From: an uncultured Pirellulaceae bacterium
GTDB taxonomy: Bacteria; Planctomycetota; Planctomycetia; Pirellulales; Pirellulaceae
NCBI GenBank assembly: GCA_934255105.1
Contig: CAKQNH010000183.1
Span: 1 to 7,994, forward strand
DNA length: 7,994 nt
Direction of reading: 5' to 3'
The notes under the pieces were generated by a model. It saw only the letters and a program-made list of their open reading frames with translations, searched no databases and was not told the DNA's origin. Below are positions 1 to 5,221 of this stretch, piece by piece (position 1 is the first letter of the stretch; every line of letters begins with the position of its first letter). A program made the position numbers and the translations under genes.

Positions 1-60
1 CTTTGAAAGAATAGTTAGCCGATTGGGCGATAGTCGAGGTTGTTTGATATAACAAGTAAC

Positions 61-237
61 TTATGCGTGGGTGCTTAGCTCGGCATCTACCACACCTCCA
101 GCGCTGCGTTCGATAGTAAAGTTTAGCGACCCAGTTTGCACAGTTGCCAGCCAATGGCATCCGTGTTGAACAGTATCGGCTGTAGCCTTGAGCCGCGGTG
201 ATAGGCAATGGCCGGTAGGATATTTTTGGAATTCCAT
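61..237 (-). pseudogene. Truncated HINT polymorphic-toxin fragment (remnant of a third array unit)
   Basis: A 58-codon frame runs from an ATG at 237 to a TAA at 61-63. Its residues up to VVDAEL match the N-terminal part of the HINT-toxin gene at 4356-5210 exactly at protein level. Homology then stops at base 76 and four unrelated codons (STHA) lead to the stop. The rest of HINT, the toxin tip, the immunity gene and the MazEF pair of this unit are gone. The three base differences from the intact relative inside the frame (97, 121, 126) are all synonymous. A TAG lies in frame 6 nt before the ATG, and I see no Shine-Dalgarno sequence, so translation is doubtful. I call it a deletion remnant; the product would have no HINT or toxin function. 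Confidence 0.7.
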
Positions 238-296
238 TTTCTACCGGCGATTTTCTACCTTCAGGCACTACATACCCCCGCCTTCGCTTTAAACTG
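76..296. repeat. Right-end remnant of array unit 0, matching 5049-5269
   Basis: These 221 bases align without gaps to 5049-5269 (offset 4973) with 7 differences, at 97, 121, 126, 244, 270, 278 and 281. Homology starts abruptly at 76 and ends after AAACTG at 296. This shows that at least three units of the array once existed, and that unit 0 and unit 2 share the same upstream flank while unit 1 has another. Confidence 0.9.
211..248. repeat. Inverted repeat GCCGGTAG/CTACCGGC around the remnant's ATG
   Basis: Perfect 8-base arms lie at 211-218 and 241-248. Between them sits the 10-base palindrome TGGAATTCCA, which contains the ATG of the remnant frame. The same element at 5184-5221 has one changed arm base (CTAACGGC), and a further direct copy of GCCGGTAGGATATTT lies at 5313-5327. 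It may be a small mobile or REP-like element; its role is unknown. Confidence 0.6.
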
Positions 297-458
297 TCAT
301 TTCCGATCAGGAATTGAGCCGGTTTGGCTGGCAGAGTGGTTGCTAGATCTGTGGCTGCGATGTTTGAGTCTGGCGGTTGCTTGAATCTGGCTTTGAGGGG
401 CCGATAACGAGCTTTGTCAATTCAATTGCGGCAGTGTTTAAGTCCGTCTTGCGGTACC
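297..458. other. Unique spacer between unit 0 remnant and unit 1; nothing recognised
   Basis: This stretch has no counterpart elsewhere in the window. All frames I read are broken by stops. It separates the unit 0 flank from the left edge of unit 1 at GGAATTC. I see no gene, transposon end or terminator in it. Confidence 0.5.
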
Positions 459-515
459 GGAATTCACTCGGGGACACAGCACCTTGCTGGGTGTGGCCAA
501 CCCAAGTTCTTTTTG

Positions 516-653
516 TTCTCACAGAGGCACCAACGCACGCAGACCAGCGATAATTCGCTGTGGCTTCGCGCGGTTAACGCTTGACTCGACGCCAACTCGA
601 ATCCGCCAAAGCCCACAGTCGCTCAACTCCGTGCCTTGGTGCCTCCGTGAGAG
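516..653. repeat. Long imperfect inverted repeat, 23-base arms
   Basis: Arm 516-538 (TTCTCACAGAGGCACCAACG...) is the reverse complement of 631-653 (GTGCCTTGGTGCCTCCGTGA...) at about 20 of 23 positions. The 92-base interior contains a further 6-base stem, CAGCGA TAAT TCGCTG, at 545-560. The copy in unit 2 is at 2900-3037. It could be a small non-autonomous mobile element or a structured RNA; no flanking target duplication was recognised. Confidence 0.6.
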
Positions 654-675
654 ATAACCTTGGGACCACTGTCAC

Positions 676-742
676 TTGGTGGGTAATTTCCAACCACCCA
701 CCAACGTGCTGTGTCCCCCGATGTCGGTGTCCCCCGATGTCG
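676..742. repeat. REP-like hairpin A with two tandem GTGTCCCCCGATGTCG units
   Basis: Perfect 9-base arms TTGGTGGGT (676-684) and ACCCACCAA (696-704) enclose an 11-base loop. They are followed by two exact 16-base units at 711-726 and 727-742. Its reverse complement contains GGGGACACAGCACGTTG, the core shared with the element at 851-890, so the two lie in opposite orientation. Its unit 2 copy is at 3060-3126. Confidence 0.75.
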
Positions 743-850
743 CTAGGGCTCATCACAGCTCCACCCCAGGCTAGATAAATCCGGGGCGTTGCCCCTAAAT
801 ACAGATGCACCGAGGGGGAGGTGGGGATGTCCATTGACAGCAATTATGGG

Positions 851-948
851 TCGGGGACACAGCACGTTGTCGGGTGGCTGGTCGTTACCCAAGGAGATGC
901 TGTGTCCCCAGAGGTCGGTGTCCCCTGAGGTCGTGTCCCCAGAGGTCG
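851..948. repeat. REP-like hairpin B with three tandem GTGTCCCC-GAGGTC units
   Basis: Perfect 12-base arms GGGGACACAGCA (853-864) and TGCTGTGTCCCC (898-909) flank a 33-base loop with an inner GGGT/ACCC pair. Three near-identical units of GTGTCCCC(A/T)GAGGTC follow at 902, 918 and 933. The element ends 9 bases from the stop codon of the MazF-like gene. Its unit 2 copy is at 3235-3332. Confidence 0.8.
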
Positions 949-956
949 GCCAACCG

Positions 957-1295
957 TTATTGCCCAGTAAGTCTTGCCAACTCTGCGAAGACTGCGGCGC
1001 ACTCGCTTGGCAATGCGTTTCCCACCCGCTGCCCGACTTGGCTCCGGTCAATCGCAAGGCACTGAAACACCAACGCCACGGAGTCGCTTCTTAAACCAGA
1101 TTCCGGTGTGGCAACGATCGCGGTTGTACCTGCGAAACGCAGTGCTTTCTGCGTGCTCGTTAGCGGAACGACGATGACCGTCGGAAGATTGCCCGCATAC
1201 TGCTCGTCTTGAATGACCAATGCTGGCCTGCGCCCGAACTGTGCTCGTCCGCCTGATCCCGGTAGGTCGACCCAATGAATGTCGCCGATGTTCAT
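957..1295 (-). CDS. MazF/PemK-family toxin (unit 1)
   Basis: This 112-residue protein has the MazF/PemK layout: an opening GDIHWVDLPGSGG strand and loop (4-16), the GRRPALVIQ strand with the family's conserved arginine-proline pair (21-29), the TVIVVPLTST strand (39-48), and SVALVFQCLAIDRS (72-85). The family are ribosome-independent mRNA-cleaving endoribonucleases neutralised by a partner antitoxin; that activity here is inferred. I chose the ATG at 1295, not the upstream one at 1331, because it begins at GDIHW as the family does, overlaps the antitoxin stop as ATGA, and has GAGG about 5 bases upstream. The overlap implies translational coupling with the antitoxin. Length is normal for the family (about 110 aa). 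I see no base difference from the copy at 3341-3679. Confidence 0.85.
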   Translation of the reverse strand: MNIGDIHWVDLPGSGGRAQFGRRPALVIQDEQYAGNLPTVIVVPLTSTQKALRFAGTTAIVATPESGLRSDSVALVFQCLAIDRSQVGQRVGNALPSECAAVFAELARLTGQ

Positions 1296-1504
1296 TGGTC
1301 CTCGATCTCCCACTTGTCTATTATTTGCCAAGCATTGCTACCCGCGCGTTGCCATGCCGCCAATTCCTCTTTCAGTTCCTGCGGGATGTCCGCCGGTTGC
1401 AATACGATGTTGACATGTGCACCATCAGGCAATTCGATCCCTGACTGGGGTACTACAACACCATTCTTGACAATGCCGGGTATTATTCGGTTGTCCGTTG
1501 ACAT
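1292..1504 (-). CDS. MazE-like antitoxin (unit 1)
   Basis: A 70-residue protein. Its N-terminal half, GIVKNGVVVPQSGIELPDG (10-28) followed by AHVNIVL, is the short beta-rich pattern of small VapB/MazE-type or AF2212-like antitoxins. The C-terminal part (about 38-70) is acidic and helical, ending WEIEDQ, and would bind the toxin. Its place directly 5' of the MazF-like gene, with a 4-base overlap, supports an antitoxin role. The ATG at 1504 is chosen because GGAG lies 7 bases upstream; the longer frame to 1561 adds an unlikely KFVPKARAAARC stretch and would begin on top of the likely -10 box. Exact family is uncertain; partnership with the next gene is the firm part. It probably represses its own promoter. 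Confidence 0.77.
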   Translation of the reverse strand: MSTDNRIIPGIVKNGVVVPQSGIELPDGAHVNIVLQPADIPQELKEELAAWQRAGSNAWQIIDKWEIEDQ

Positions 1505-1559
1505 GATGGTCTCCGTTTGAATGCATCTCGCCGCCGCTCTGGCCTTCGGCACGAATTTC

Positions 1560-1582
1560 ATTGTAGCTCAAGAGTAGAGCTA
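1560..1582 (-). promoter_or_regulatory. Likely promoter -10 box and operator palindrome of the MazEF-like pair
   Basis: On the minus strand TACAAT (1560-1565) is a good -10 box about 55 bases before the antitoxin ATG. It touches a perfect inverted repeat TAGCTC-7 nt-GAGCTA (1564-1569 and 1577-1582) that lies in the -10/-35 spacer. This is where a toxin-antitoxin autorepressor would bind. The -35 box is weak. The same site in unit 2 is at 3944-3966. Confidence 0.42.
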
Positions 1583-1591
1583 AGGGGGGAC

Positions 1592-1668
1592 GGGTCGGGG
1601 ACACCGGGTCGGGGACACTGCACGTTGTCGGGTGGTTGGTAGTTAGCCACGGCAAGGTGCTGTGGCCC
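1592..1668. repeat. REP-like hairpin C with doubled GGGTCGGGGACAC
   Basis: GGGTCGGGGACAC occurs twice (1592-1604, 1606-1618) and continues as TGCACGTTGTCGGGTGG, matching element B. A partial return arm, GTGCTGTGGCCC, lies at 1657-1668. It fills the gap between the immunity gene and the antitoxin promoter. Its unit 2 copy is at 3976-4052. Confidence 0.7.
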
Positions 1669-1688
1669 TGAGTTGGTGGCCATTTCAA

Positions 1689-1961
1689 TTAGACCAGTTG
1701 TTCCGCAAGATTCCTTGATATATCTTCGCCGAACTCAAACTTGATCTGTTCGACACATTCCTGTGTTGTGTCAAAAAAAAGATCATTCAGCTCTTCGCCC
1801 AATAGTCCTTTGTAGAGAAGGTAATAACCACCGCCTGGCTCATATTGGACAAGCTCGACAGAGGTAATCTGACTAGTCACGTCCTCACCACATCGAACGT
1901 GCTTGCATTTGCCGTAAGCTCGCAAAGAATGAGGGATTTCGATTGCTGCAATCTCGCGCAT
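1689..1961 (-). CDS. Probable immunity protein for the HINT-linked toxin tip (unit 1)
   Basis: A 90-residue cytoplasmic-type protein with no signal peptide or membrane segment. I do not recognise its family. It is clearly acidic (about 16 Asp/Glu against 8 Lys/Arg), as many immunity proteins are, with two cysteines close together (19 and 24) and an acidic C-terminal half (GEELNDLFFD, then EQIKFEFGED). The call rests on position: it starts 10 nt after the toxin-tip stop codon, and its Shine-Dalgarno GAGGA overlaps that stop (TGAGGA), so it is translationally coupled to the tip. This is the usual order in polymorphic toxin loci. It would bind the tip domain in the cytoplasm and block it. The copy at 4073-4345 is identical. 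Confidence 0.62.
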   Translation of the reverse strand: MREIAAIEIPHSLRAYGKCKHVRCGEDVTSQITSVELVQYEPGGGYYLLYKGLLGEELNDLFFDTTQECVEQIKFEFGEDISRNLAEQLV

Positions 1962-1971
1962 ACTAGTATCC

Positions 1972-2682
1972 TCAACGAATCAGTGTAAAGGTGCTCTCAA
2001 TTAATCTGCCCCCCAGATCCCAGGGAATGTTGTAGTGTTCGAAATGGATATGCATGTTTGCTGGATTTAGCTCGTGTGCTCCCAGTCGGACTTGGCGGAG
2101 CCCGTCTTCAGAAAGGTACCGTCCAAGTCCCATGTCACGATAACCTTTCCCCAAATATGTAATTGCACGATCCAGAGCCTGGTCTGCAGTCGCGATTCCC
2201 CCATCAATATGGCCACATGAATTATGCACTAGCAGCCCGAGCTCGCCCACTTCATACACATGCTCGCCGTGGACTTCGATATTGTAGACGGGAGTCGAGC
2301 GTTGCAGGATGACGTGCGACAGAACAGCGGCGGGACCTGCGGCACCCAGTAGCAGCTCGCCCTGTTCGAGTTCGCCAAGCGGTATCCAGTCGTCGCGGTC
2401 CACTGACCAAATGGGGTGAATGGTCGTGCCTTCGATGGTCTCCACTTGGCCATCCGCGCCGAGGACTTCGATGCGCGCGAGGATGTCGACCTGGCGCGTG
2501 ATGAAGCGGCCAGTGACGGGGCTGCCTGCGCCAGCAGCGATCTCGGTACACTCGTCAATGTCAGTAACGGTAGCTAAGCCGACGACTTGGAGCTCTTCGA
2601 TGCTCATGGGCAGCATCTGGCCAGCTTCAATGCCGTGCCGCTCGATCCACGAGCGAGGGCGCAGTAGCTCGGCATCTACCAC
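1972..2682 (-). CDS. Truncated HINT domain with C-terminal toxin tip (unit 1, orphan cassette)
   Basis: The 236-residue frame is the C-terminal end of a polymorphic toxin. Residues 1 to about 152 are the later part of a pretoxin-HINT domain: AELLRP, VTGRF, TTIHPIWSVDRDDW (86-99), VYNIEVHGEHVYEVGELGLLV and the end motif HNSC (153-156). HINT normally begins with a catalytic cysteine block that is absent here, so self-cleavage should not occur. Residues 157-236 are the toxin tip: GKGYRDMGLGRYLSEDGLRQVRLG, then H211-I-H213-F-E215-H216, a likely catalytic cluster. I cannot name its activity; a nuclease is the best guess. The only start codon is GTG at 2682 without a clear Shine-Dalgarno; the frame stays open upstream to 2847. 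It is best read as a displaced tip, perhaps unexpressed unless recombined into a full-length gene. Confidence 0.8.
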   Translation of the reverse strand: MVDAELLRPRSWIERHGIEAGQMLPMSIEELQVVGLATVTDIDECTEIAAGAGSPVTGRFITRQVDILARIEVLGADGQVETIEGTTIHPIWSVDRDDWIPLGELEQGELLLGAAGPAAVLSHVILQRSTPVYNIEVHGEHVYEVGELGLLVHNSCGHIDGGIATADQALDRAITYLGKGYRDMGLGRYLSEDGLRQVRLGAHELNPANMHIHFEHYNIPWDLGGRLIESTFTLIR

Positions 2683-2847
2683 ACCGCCATCGCCGCGTTC
2701 GATAGTAAACGATATCTTCGCCCAGGTCTCTGGCTCTGGTTCGGGCAGACTATCGTCGTATTCCCATGGCTTCGGATTCCTGGTAGGAACCCTGGCACCA
2801 AGAGCAAAGGGGGTCGGGTACCGTTTTCTTAACCCCGATACAGGAAT
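2683..2847 (-). pseudogene. In-frame upstream remnant of the parent polymorphic toxin (unit 1)
   Basis: The 55 codons before the GTG at 2682 are open in frame until a TGA at 2848-2850. They include EYDDSLPEPEPETWAKISFTIERGDGG. The proline-glutamate linker and the W-x-K-I-x-F strand before AELLRP are what I recall from full-length planctomycete HINT proteins, so this looks like real coding sequence that has lost its beginning. No ATG, GTG or TTG occurs in this stretch. The frame ends within 8 bases of the junction with unit 2 at 2842/2843, so that junction cut the parent gene. Confidence 0.55.
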
Positions 2848-3340
2848 TCACTCGGGGGCACAGCACCTTGCTGGGTGTGGCCAACCCAAGTTCTTTTTGT
2901 TCTCACAGAGGCACCAACGCACGCAGACCAGCGATAATTCGCTGTGGCTTCGCGCGGTTAACGCTTGACTCGACGCCAACTCGAATCCGCCAAAGCCCAC
3001 AGTCGCTCAACTCCGTGCCTTGGTGCCTCCGTGAGAGATAACCTTGGGACCACTGTCACTTGGTGGGTAATTTCCAACCACCCACCAACGTGCTGTGTCC
3101 CCCGATGTCGGTGTCCCCCGATGTCGCTAGGGCTCATCACAGCTCCACCCCAGGCTAGATAAATCCGGGGCGTTGCCCCTAAATACAGATGCACCGAGGG
3201 GGAGGTGGGGATGTCCATTGACAGCAATTATGGGTCGGGGACACAGCACGTTGTCGGGTGGCTGGTCGTTACCCAAGGAGATGCTGTGTCCCCAGAGGTC
3301 GGTGTCCCCTGAGGTCGTGTCCCCAGAGGTCGGCCAACCG
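2843..3340. other. Non-coding, hairpin-rich left block of unit 2
   Basis: This copy of 459-956 differs only at 2858 (G for A at 474) as far as I can see. It carries the long inverted repeat (arms 2900-2922 and 3015-3037), hairpin A (3060-3126), the GGGGC/GCCCC hairpin (3167-3179) and hairpin B (3235-3332). I see no gene in it. Confidence 0.6.
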
Positions 3341-3679
3341 TTATTGCCCAGTAAGTCTTGCCAACTCTGCGAAGACTGCGGCGCACTCGCTTGGCAATGC
3401 GTTTCCCACCCGCTGCCCGACTTGGCTCCGGTCAATCGCAAGGCACTGAAACACCAACGCCACGGAGTCGCTTCTTAAACCAGATTCCGGTGTGGCAACG
3501 ATCGCGGTTGTACCTGCGAAACGCAGTGCTTTCTGCGTGCTCGTTAGCGGAACGACGATGACCGTCGGAAGATTGCCCGCATACTGCTCGTCTTGAATGA
3601 CCAATGCTGGCCTGCGCCCGAACTGTGCTCGTCCGCCTGATCCCGGTAGGTCGACCCAATGAATGTCGCCGATGTTCAT
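3341..3679 (-). CDS. MazF/PemK-family toxin (unit 2)
   Basis: This 112-residue protein is identical to the product of 957-1295, including the GRRPALVIQ and PLTST motifs. The start at 3679 overlaps the antitoxin stop (ATGA). Having two identical copies means either antitoxin can neutralise either toxin, so loss of one unit alone would not unbalance the pair unless both go. No frameshift or missing core residue is seen, so both copies look functional. Confidence 0.85.
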   Translation of the reverse strand: MNIGDIHWVDLPGSGGRAQFGRRPALVIQDEQYAGNLPTVIVVPLTSTQKALRFAGTTAIVATPESGLRSDSVALVFQCLAIDRSQVGQRVGNALPSECAAVFAELARLTGQ

Positions 3680-3888
3680 TGGTCCTCGATCTCCCACTTG
3701 TCTATTATTTGCCAAGCATTGCTACCCGCGCGTTGCCATGCCGCCAATTCCTCTTTCAGTTCCTGCGGGATGTCCGCCGGTTGCAATACGATGTTGACAT
3801 GTGCACCATCAGGCAATTCGATCCCTGACTGGGGTACTACAACACCATTCTTGACAATGCCGGGTATTATTCGGTTGTCCGTTGACAT
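3676..3888 (-). CDS. MazE-like antitoxin (unit 2)
   Basis: Identical 70-residue twin of 1292-1504, with the same GGAG Shine-Dalgarno before the ATG at 3888 and the same upstream promoter/operator candidate at 3944-3966. Because the upstream sequence is also duplicated, both antitoxin-toxin pairs should be regulated alike, and each antitoxin would titrate two operators. Family assignment carries the same doubt as for the first copy. Confidence 0.77.
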   Translation of the reverse strand: MSTDNRIIPGIVKNGVVVPQSGIELPDGAHVNIVLQPADIPQELKEELAAWQRAGSNAWQIIDKWEIEDQ

Positions 3889-3943
3889 GATGGTCTCCGT
3901 TTGAATGCATCTCGCCGCCGCTCTGGCCTTCGGCACGAATTTC

Positions 3944-3966
3944 ATTGTAGCTCAAGAGTAGAGCTA
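3944..3966 (-). promoter_or_regulatory. Likely MazEF-pair promoter and operator, unit 2
   Basis: Exact copy of 1560-1582: minus-strand TACAAT joined to TAGCTC-7 nt-GAGCTA (3948-3953 and 3961-3966). Confidence 0.4.
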
Positions 3967-3975
3967 AGGGGGGAC

Positions 3976-4052
3976 GGGTCGGGGACACCGGGTCGGGGAC
4001 ACTGCACGTTGTCGGGTGGTTGGTAGTTAGCCACGGCAAGGTGCTGTGGCCC
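3976..4052. repeat. REP-like hairpin C, unit 2
   Basis: Exact copy of 1592-1668, with the doubled GGGTCGGGGACAC, lying between the immunity gene and the antitoxin promoter of unit 2. Confidence 0.7.
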
Positions 4053-4072
4053 TGAGTTGGTGGCCATTTCAA

Positions 4073-4345
4073 TTAGACCAGTTGTTCCGCAAGATTCCTT
4101 GATATATCTTCGCCGAACTCAAACTTGATCTGTTCGACACATTCCTGTGTTGTGTCAAAAAAAAGATCATTCAGCTCTTCGCCCAATAGTCCTTTGTAGA
4201 GAAGGTAATAACCACCGCCTGGCTCATATTGGACAAGCTCGACAGAGGTAATCTGACTAGTCACGTCCTCACCACATCGAACGTGCTTGCATTTGCCGTA
4301 AGCTCGCAAAGAATGAGGGATTTCGATTGCTGCAATCTCGCGCAT
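4073..4345 (-). CDS. Probable immunity protein (unit 2)
   Basis: Identical 90-residue copy of the product of 1689-1961, with the same 10-nt gap to the tip gene and the same GAGGA ribosome site overlapping the tip's TGA. The tip and immunity sequences are both unchanged between units even though the HINT part differs. This suggests tip and immunity moved as one block and kept their specificity match. Confidence 0.62.
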   Translation of the reverse strand: MREIAAIEIPHSLRAYGKCKHVRCGEDVTSQITSVELVQYEPGGGYYLLYKGLLGEELNDLFFDTTQECVEQIKFEFGEDISRNLAEQLV

Positions 4346-4355
4346 ACTAGTATCC

Positions 4356-5210
4356 TCAACGAATCAGTGTAAAGGTGCTCTCAATTAATCTGCCCCCCAG
4401 ATCCCAGGGAATGTTGTAGTGTTCGAAATGGATATGCATGTTTGCTGGATTTAGCTCGTGTGCTCCCAGTCGGACTTGGCGGAGCCCGTCTTCAGAAAGG
4501 TACCGTCCAAGTCCCATGTCACGATAACCTTTCCCCAAATATGTAATTGCACGATCCAGAGCCTGGTCTGCAGTCGCGATTCCCCCATCAATATGGCCAC
4601 ATGAATTATGCACTAGCAGCCCGAGCTCGCCCACTTCATACACATGCTCGCCGTGGACTTCGATATTGTAGACGGGAGTCGAGCGTTGCAGGATGACGTG
4701 CGACAGAACAGCGGCGGGACCTGCGGCACCCAGTAGCAGCTCGCCCTGTTCGAGTTCGCCAAGCGGTATCCAGTCGTCGCGGTCCACTGACCAGATGGGG
4801 TGGATGGTCGTGCGTTCGATGGTTTCCACACGGCCATCCGCACCGAGGACTTCGATGCGCGCGAGGATGTCGACCTGGCGTGTGATAAATCGTCCGGTGA
4901 CGGGGCTGCCTTCGCCAGCAGCGATCTCGGGACACTCGTCAATGTCAGTAACGGTAGCTAAGCCGACGACTTGGAGCTCTTCGATGTTCATGGGCAGCAT
5001 CTGGCCAGCTTCAATGCCGTGCCGCTCGATCCACCAGCGAGGGCGCAGTAGCTCGGCATCTACCACACCGCCAGCGCTGCGTTCGATAGTAAAATTTAAC
5101 GACCCAGTTTGCACAGTTGCCAGCCAATGGCATCCGTGTTGAACAGTATCGGCTGTAGCCTTGAGCCGCGGTGATAGGCAATGGCCGGTAGGATATTTTT
5201 GGAATTCCAT
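4356..5210 (-). CDS. Truncated HINT domain with C-terminal toxin tip (unit 2, orphan cassette)
   Basis: A 284-residue frame from ATG 5210. Residues 1-40 have no counterpart in unit 1 and I do not recognise them. Residues 41-200 are the HINT remainder, with TTIHPIWSVDRDDW (134-147), VYNIEV (180-185) and HNSC (201-204). Residues 205-284 are the same toxin tip as unit 1, with H259, H261, E263 and H264. Compared with unit 1, I count eight residue changes, all N-terminal to the HINT end (S/G45, A/D46, W/S59, N/S75, P/T94, E/A100, R/Q127, R/G133). No catalytic N-terminal HINT cysteine block, signal peptide or delivery domain is present. A TAG lies in frame 6 nt before the ATG and no Shine-Dalgarno is evident, so expression from this start is uncertain. 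Likely a recombination donor. Confidence 0.78.
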   Translation of the reverse strand: MEFQKYPTGHCLSPRLKATADTVQHGCHWLATVQTGSLNFTIERSAGGVVDAELLRPRWWIERHGIEAGQMLPMNIEELQVVGLATVTDIDECPEIAAGEGSPVTGRFITRQVDILARIEVLGADGRVETIERTTIHPIWSVDRDDWIPLGELEQGELLLGAAGPAAVLSHVILQRSTPVYNIEVHGEHVYEVGELGLLVHNSCGHIDGGIATADQALDRAITYLGKGYRDMGLGRYLSEDGLRQVRLGAHELNPANMHIHFEHYNIPWDLGGRLIESTFTLIR

Positions 5211-5221
5211 TTTCTAACGGC
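5184..5221. repeat. Degenerate GCCGGTAG inverted repeat around the ATG of the unit 2 HINT gene
   Basis: This is the copy of 211-248. The left arm GCCGGTAG (5184-5191) is intact, while the right arm reads CTAACGGC (5214-5221), breaking one pair. The 10-base palindrome TGGAATTCCA remains at the centre and covers the ATG. Confidence 0.55.

Larger units (their letters stand above)
459..956. other. Non-coding, hairpin-rich left block of unit 1
   Basis: I see no credible gene in these 498 bases; the short open frames have no start signals and overlap repeats. The block holds, left to right: a GGGGACACAGCAC repeat start (471-483); an imperfect inverted repeat (516-538 with 631-653) enclosing a stem CAGCGA/TCGCTG (545-560); a TTGGTGGGT/ACCCACCAA hairpin (676-704) followed by two tandem copies of GTGTCCCCCGATGTCG; a short GGGGC/GCCCC hairpin (783-795); and a large GGGGACACAGCA hairpin (853-909) ending in three tandem units. 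It lies directly 3' of the MazF-like gene, so it would form the end of that transcript. Confidence 0.6.
459..2842. repeat. Array unit 1 (2384 bp period)
   Basis: Bases 459-2708 align to 2843-5092 without gaps at offset 2384. I see one difference near the left edge (474 A against 2858 G), none from 475 to 2409, and 18 from 2410 to 2708. From 2709 to 2842 the sequence is unrelated to the matching part of unit 2. The unit carries the HINT-toxin tip, immunity, MazE-like and MazF-like genes, all on the minus strand, plus non-coding hairpin repeats. Confidence 0.95.

Noticed and set aside
516..600. Integron attC-like site, because a tandem cassette array with structured spacers invites that reading
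   Set aside because: Neither GTTRRRY nor RYYYAAC core sites can be placed at the ends of the hairpin (GTTAACG and CACCAAC do not fit), and no integrase is in the window.
574..843. 89-aa minus-strand frame (copy at 2958-3227)
   Set aside because: It covers the inverted repeat and hairpin A, has no ribosome site and shows no recognisable domain.
902..948. CRISPR-like short tandem repeats
   Set aside because: The units are 15-16 bases with no spacers between them, and they form part of a hairpin repeat.
743..1057. 104-aa minus-strand frame (and its copy at 3127-3441)
   Set aside because: It runs through the REP-like hairpins and the end of the MazF-like gene in another frame, and its residues simply encode the repeats.
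1505..1561. Longer antitoxin start at 1561
   Set aside because: That ATG overlaps the likely -10 box and adds residues unlike any antitoxin; the ATG at 1504 has a good ribosome site.
2420..2968. 182-aa plus-strand frame opposite the HINT gene, and the related 149-aa frame at 4693-5142
   Set aside because: These are antisense shadows of the HINT coding sequence; the two copies differ in length and end and neither has a plausible product.
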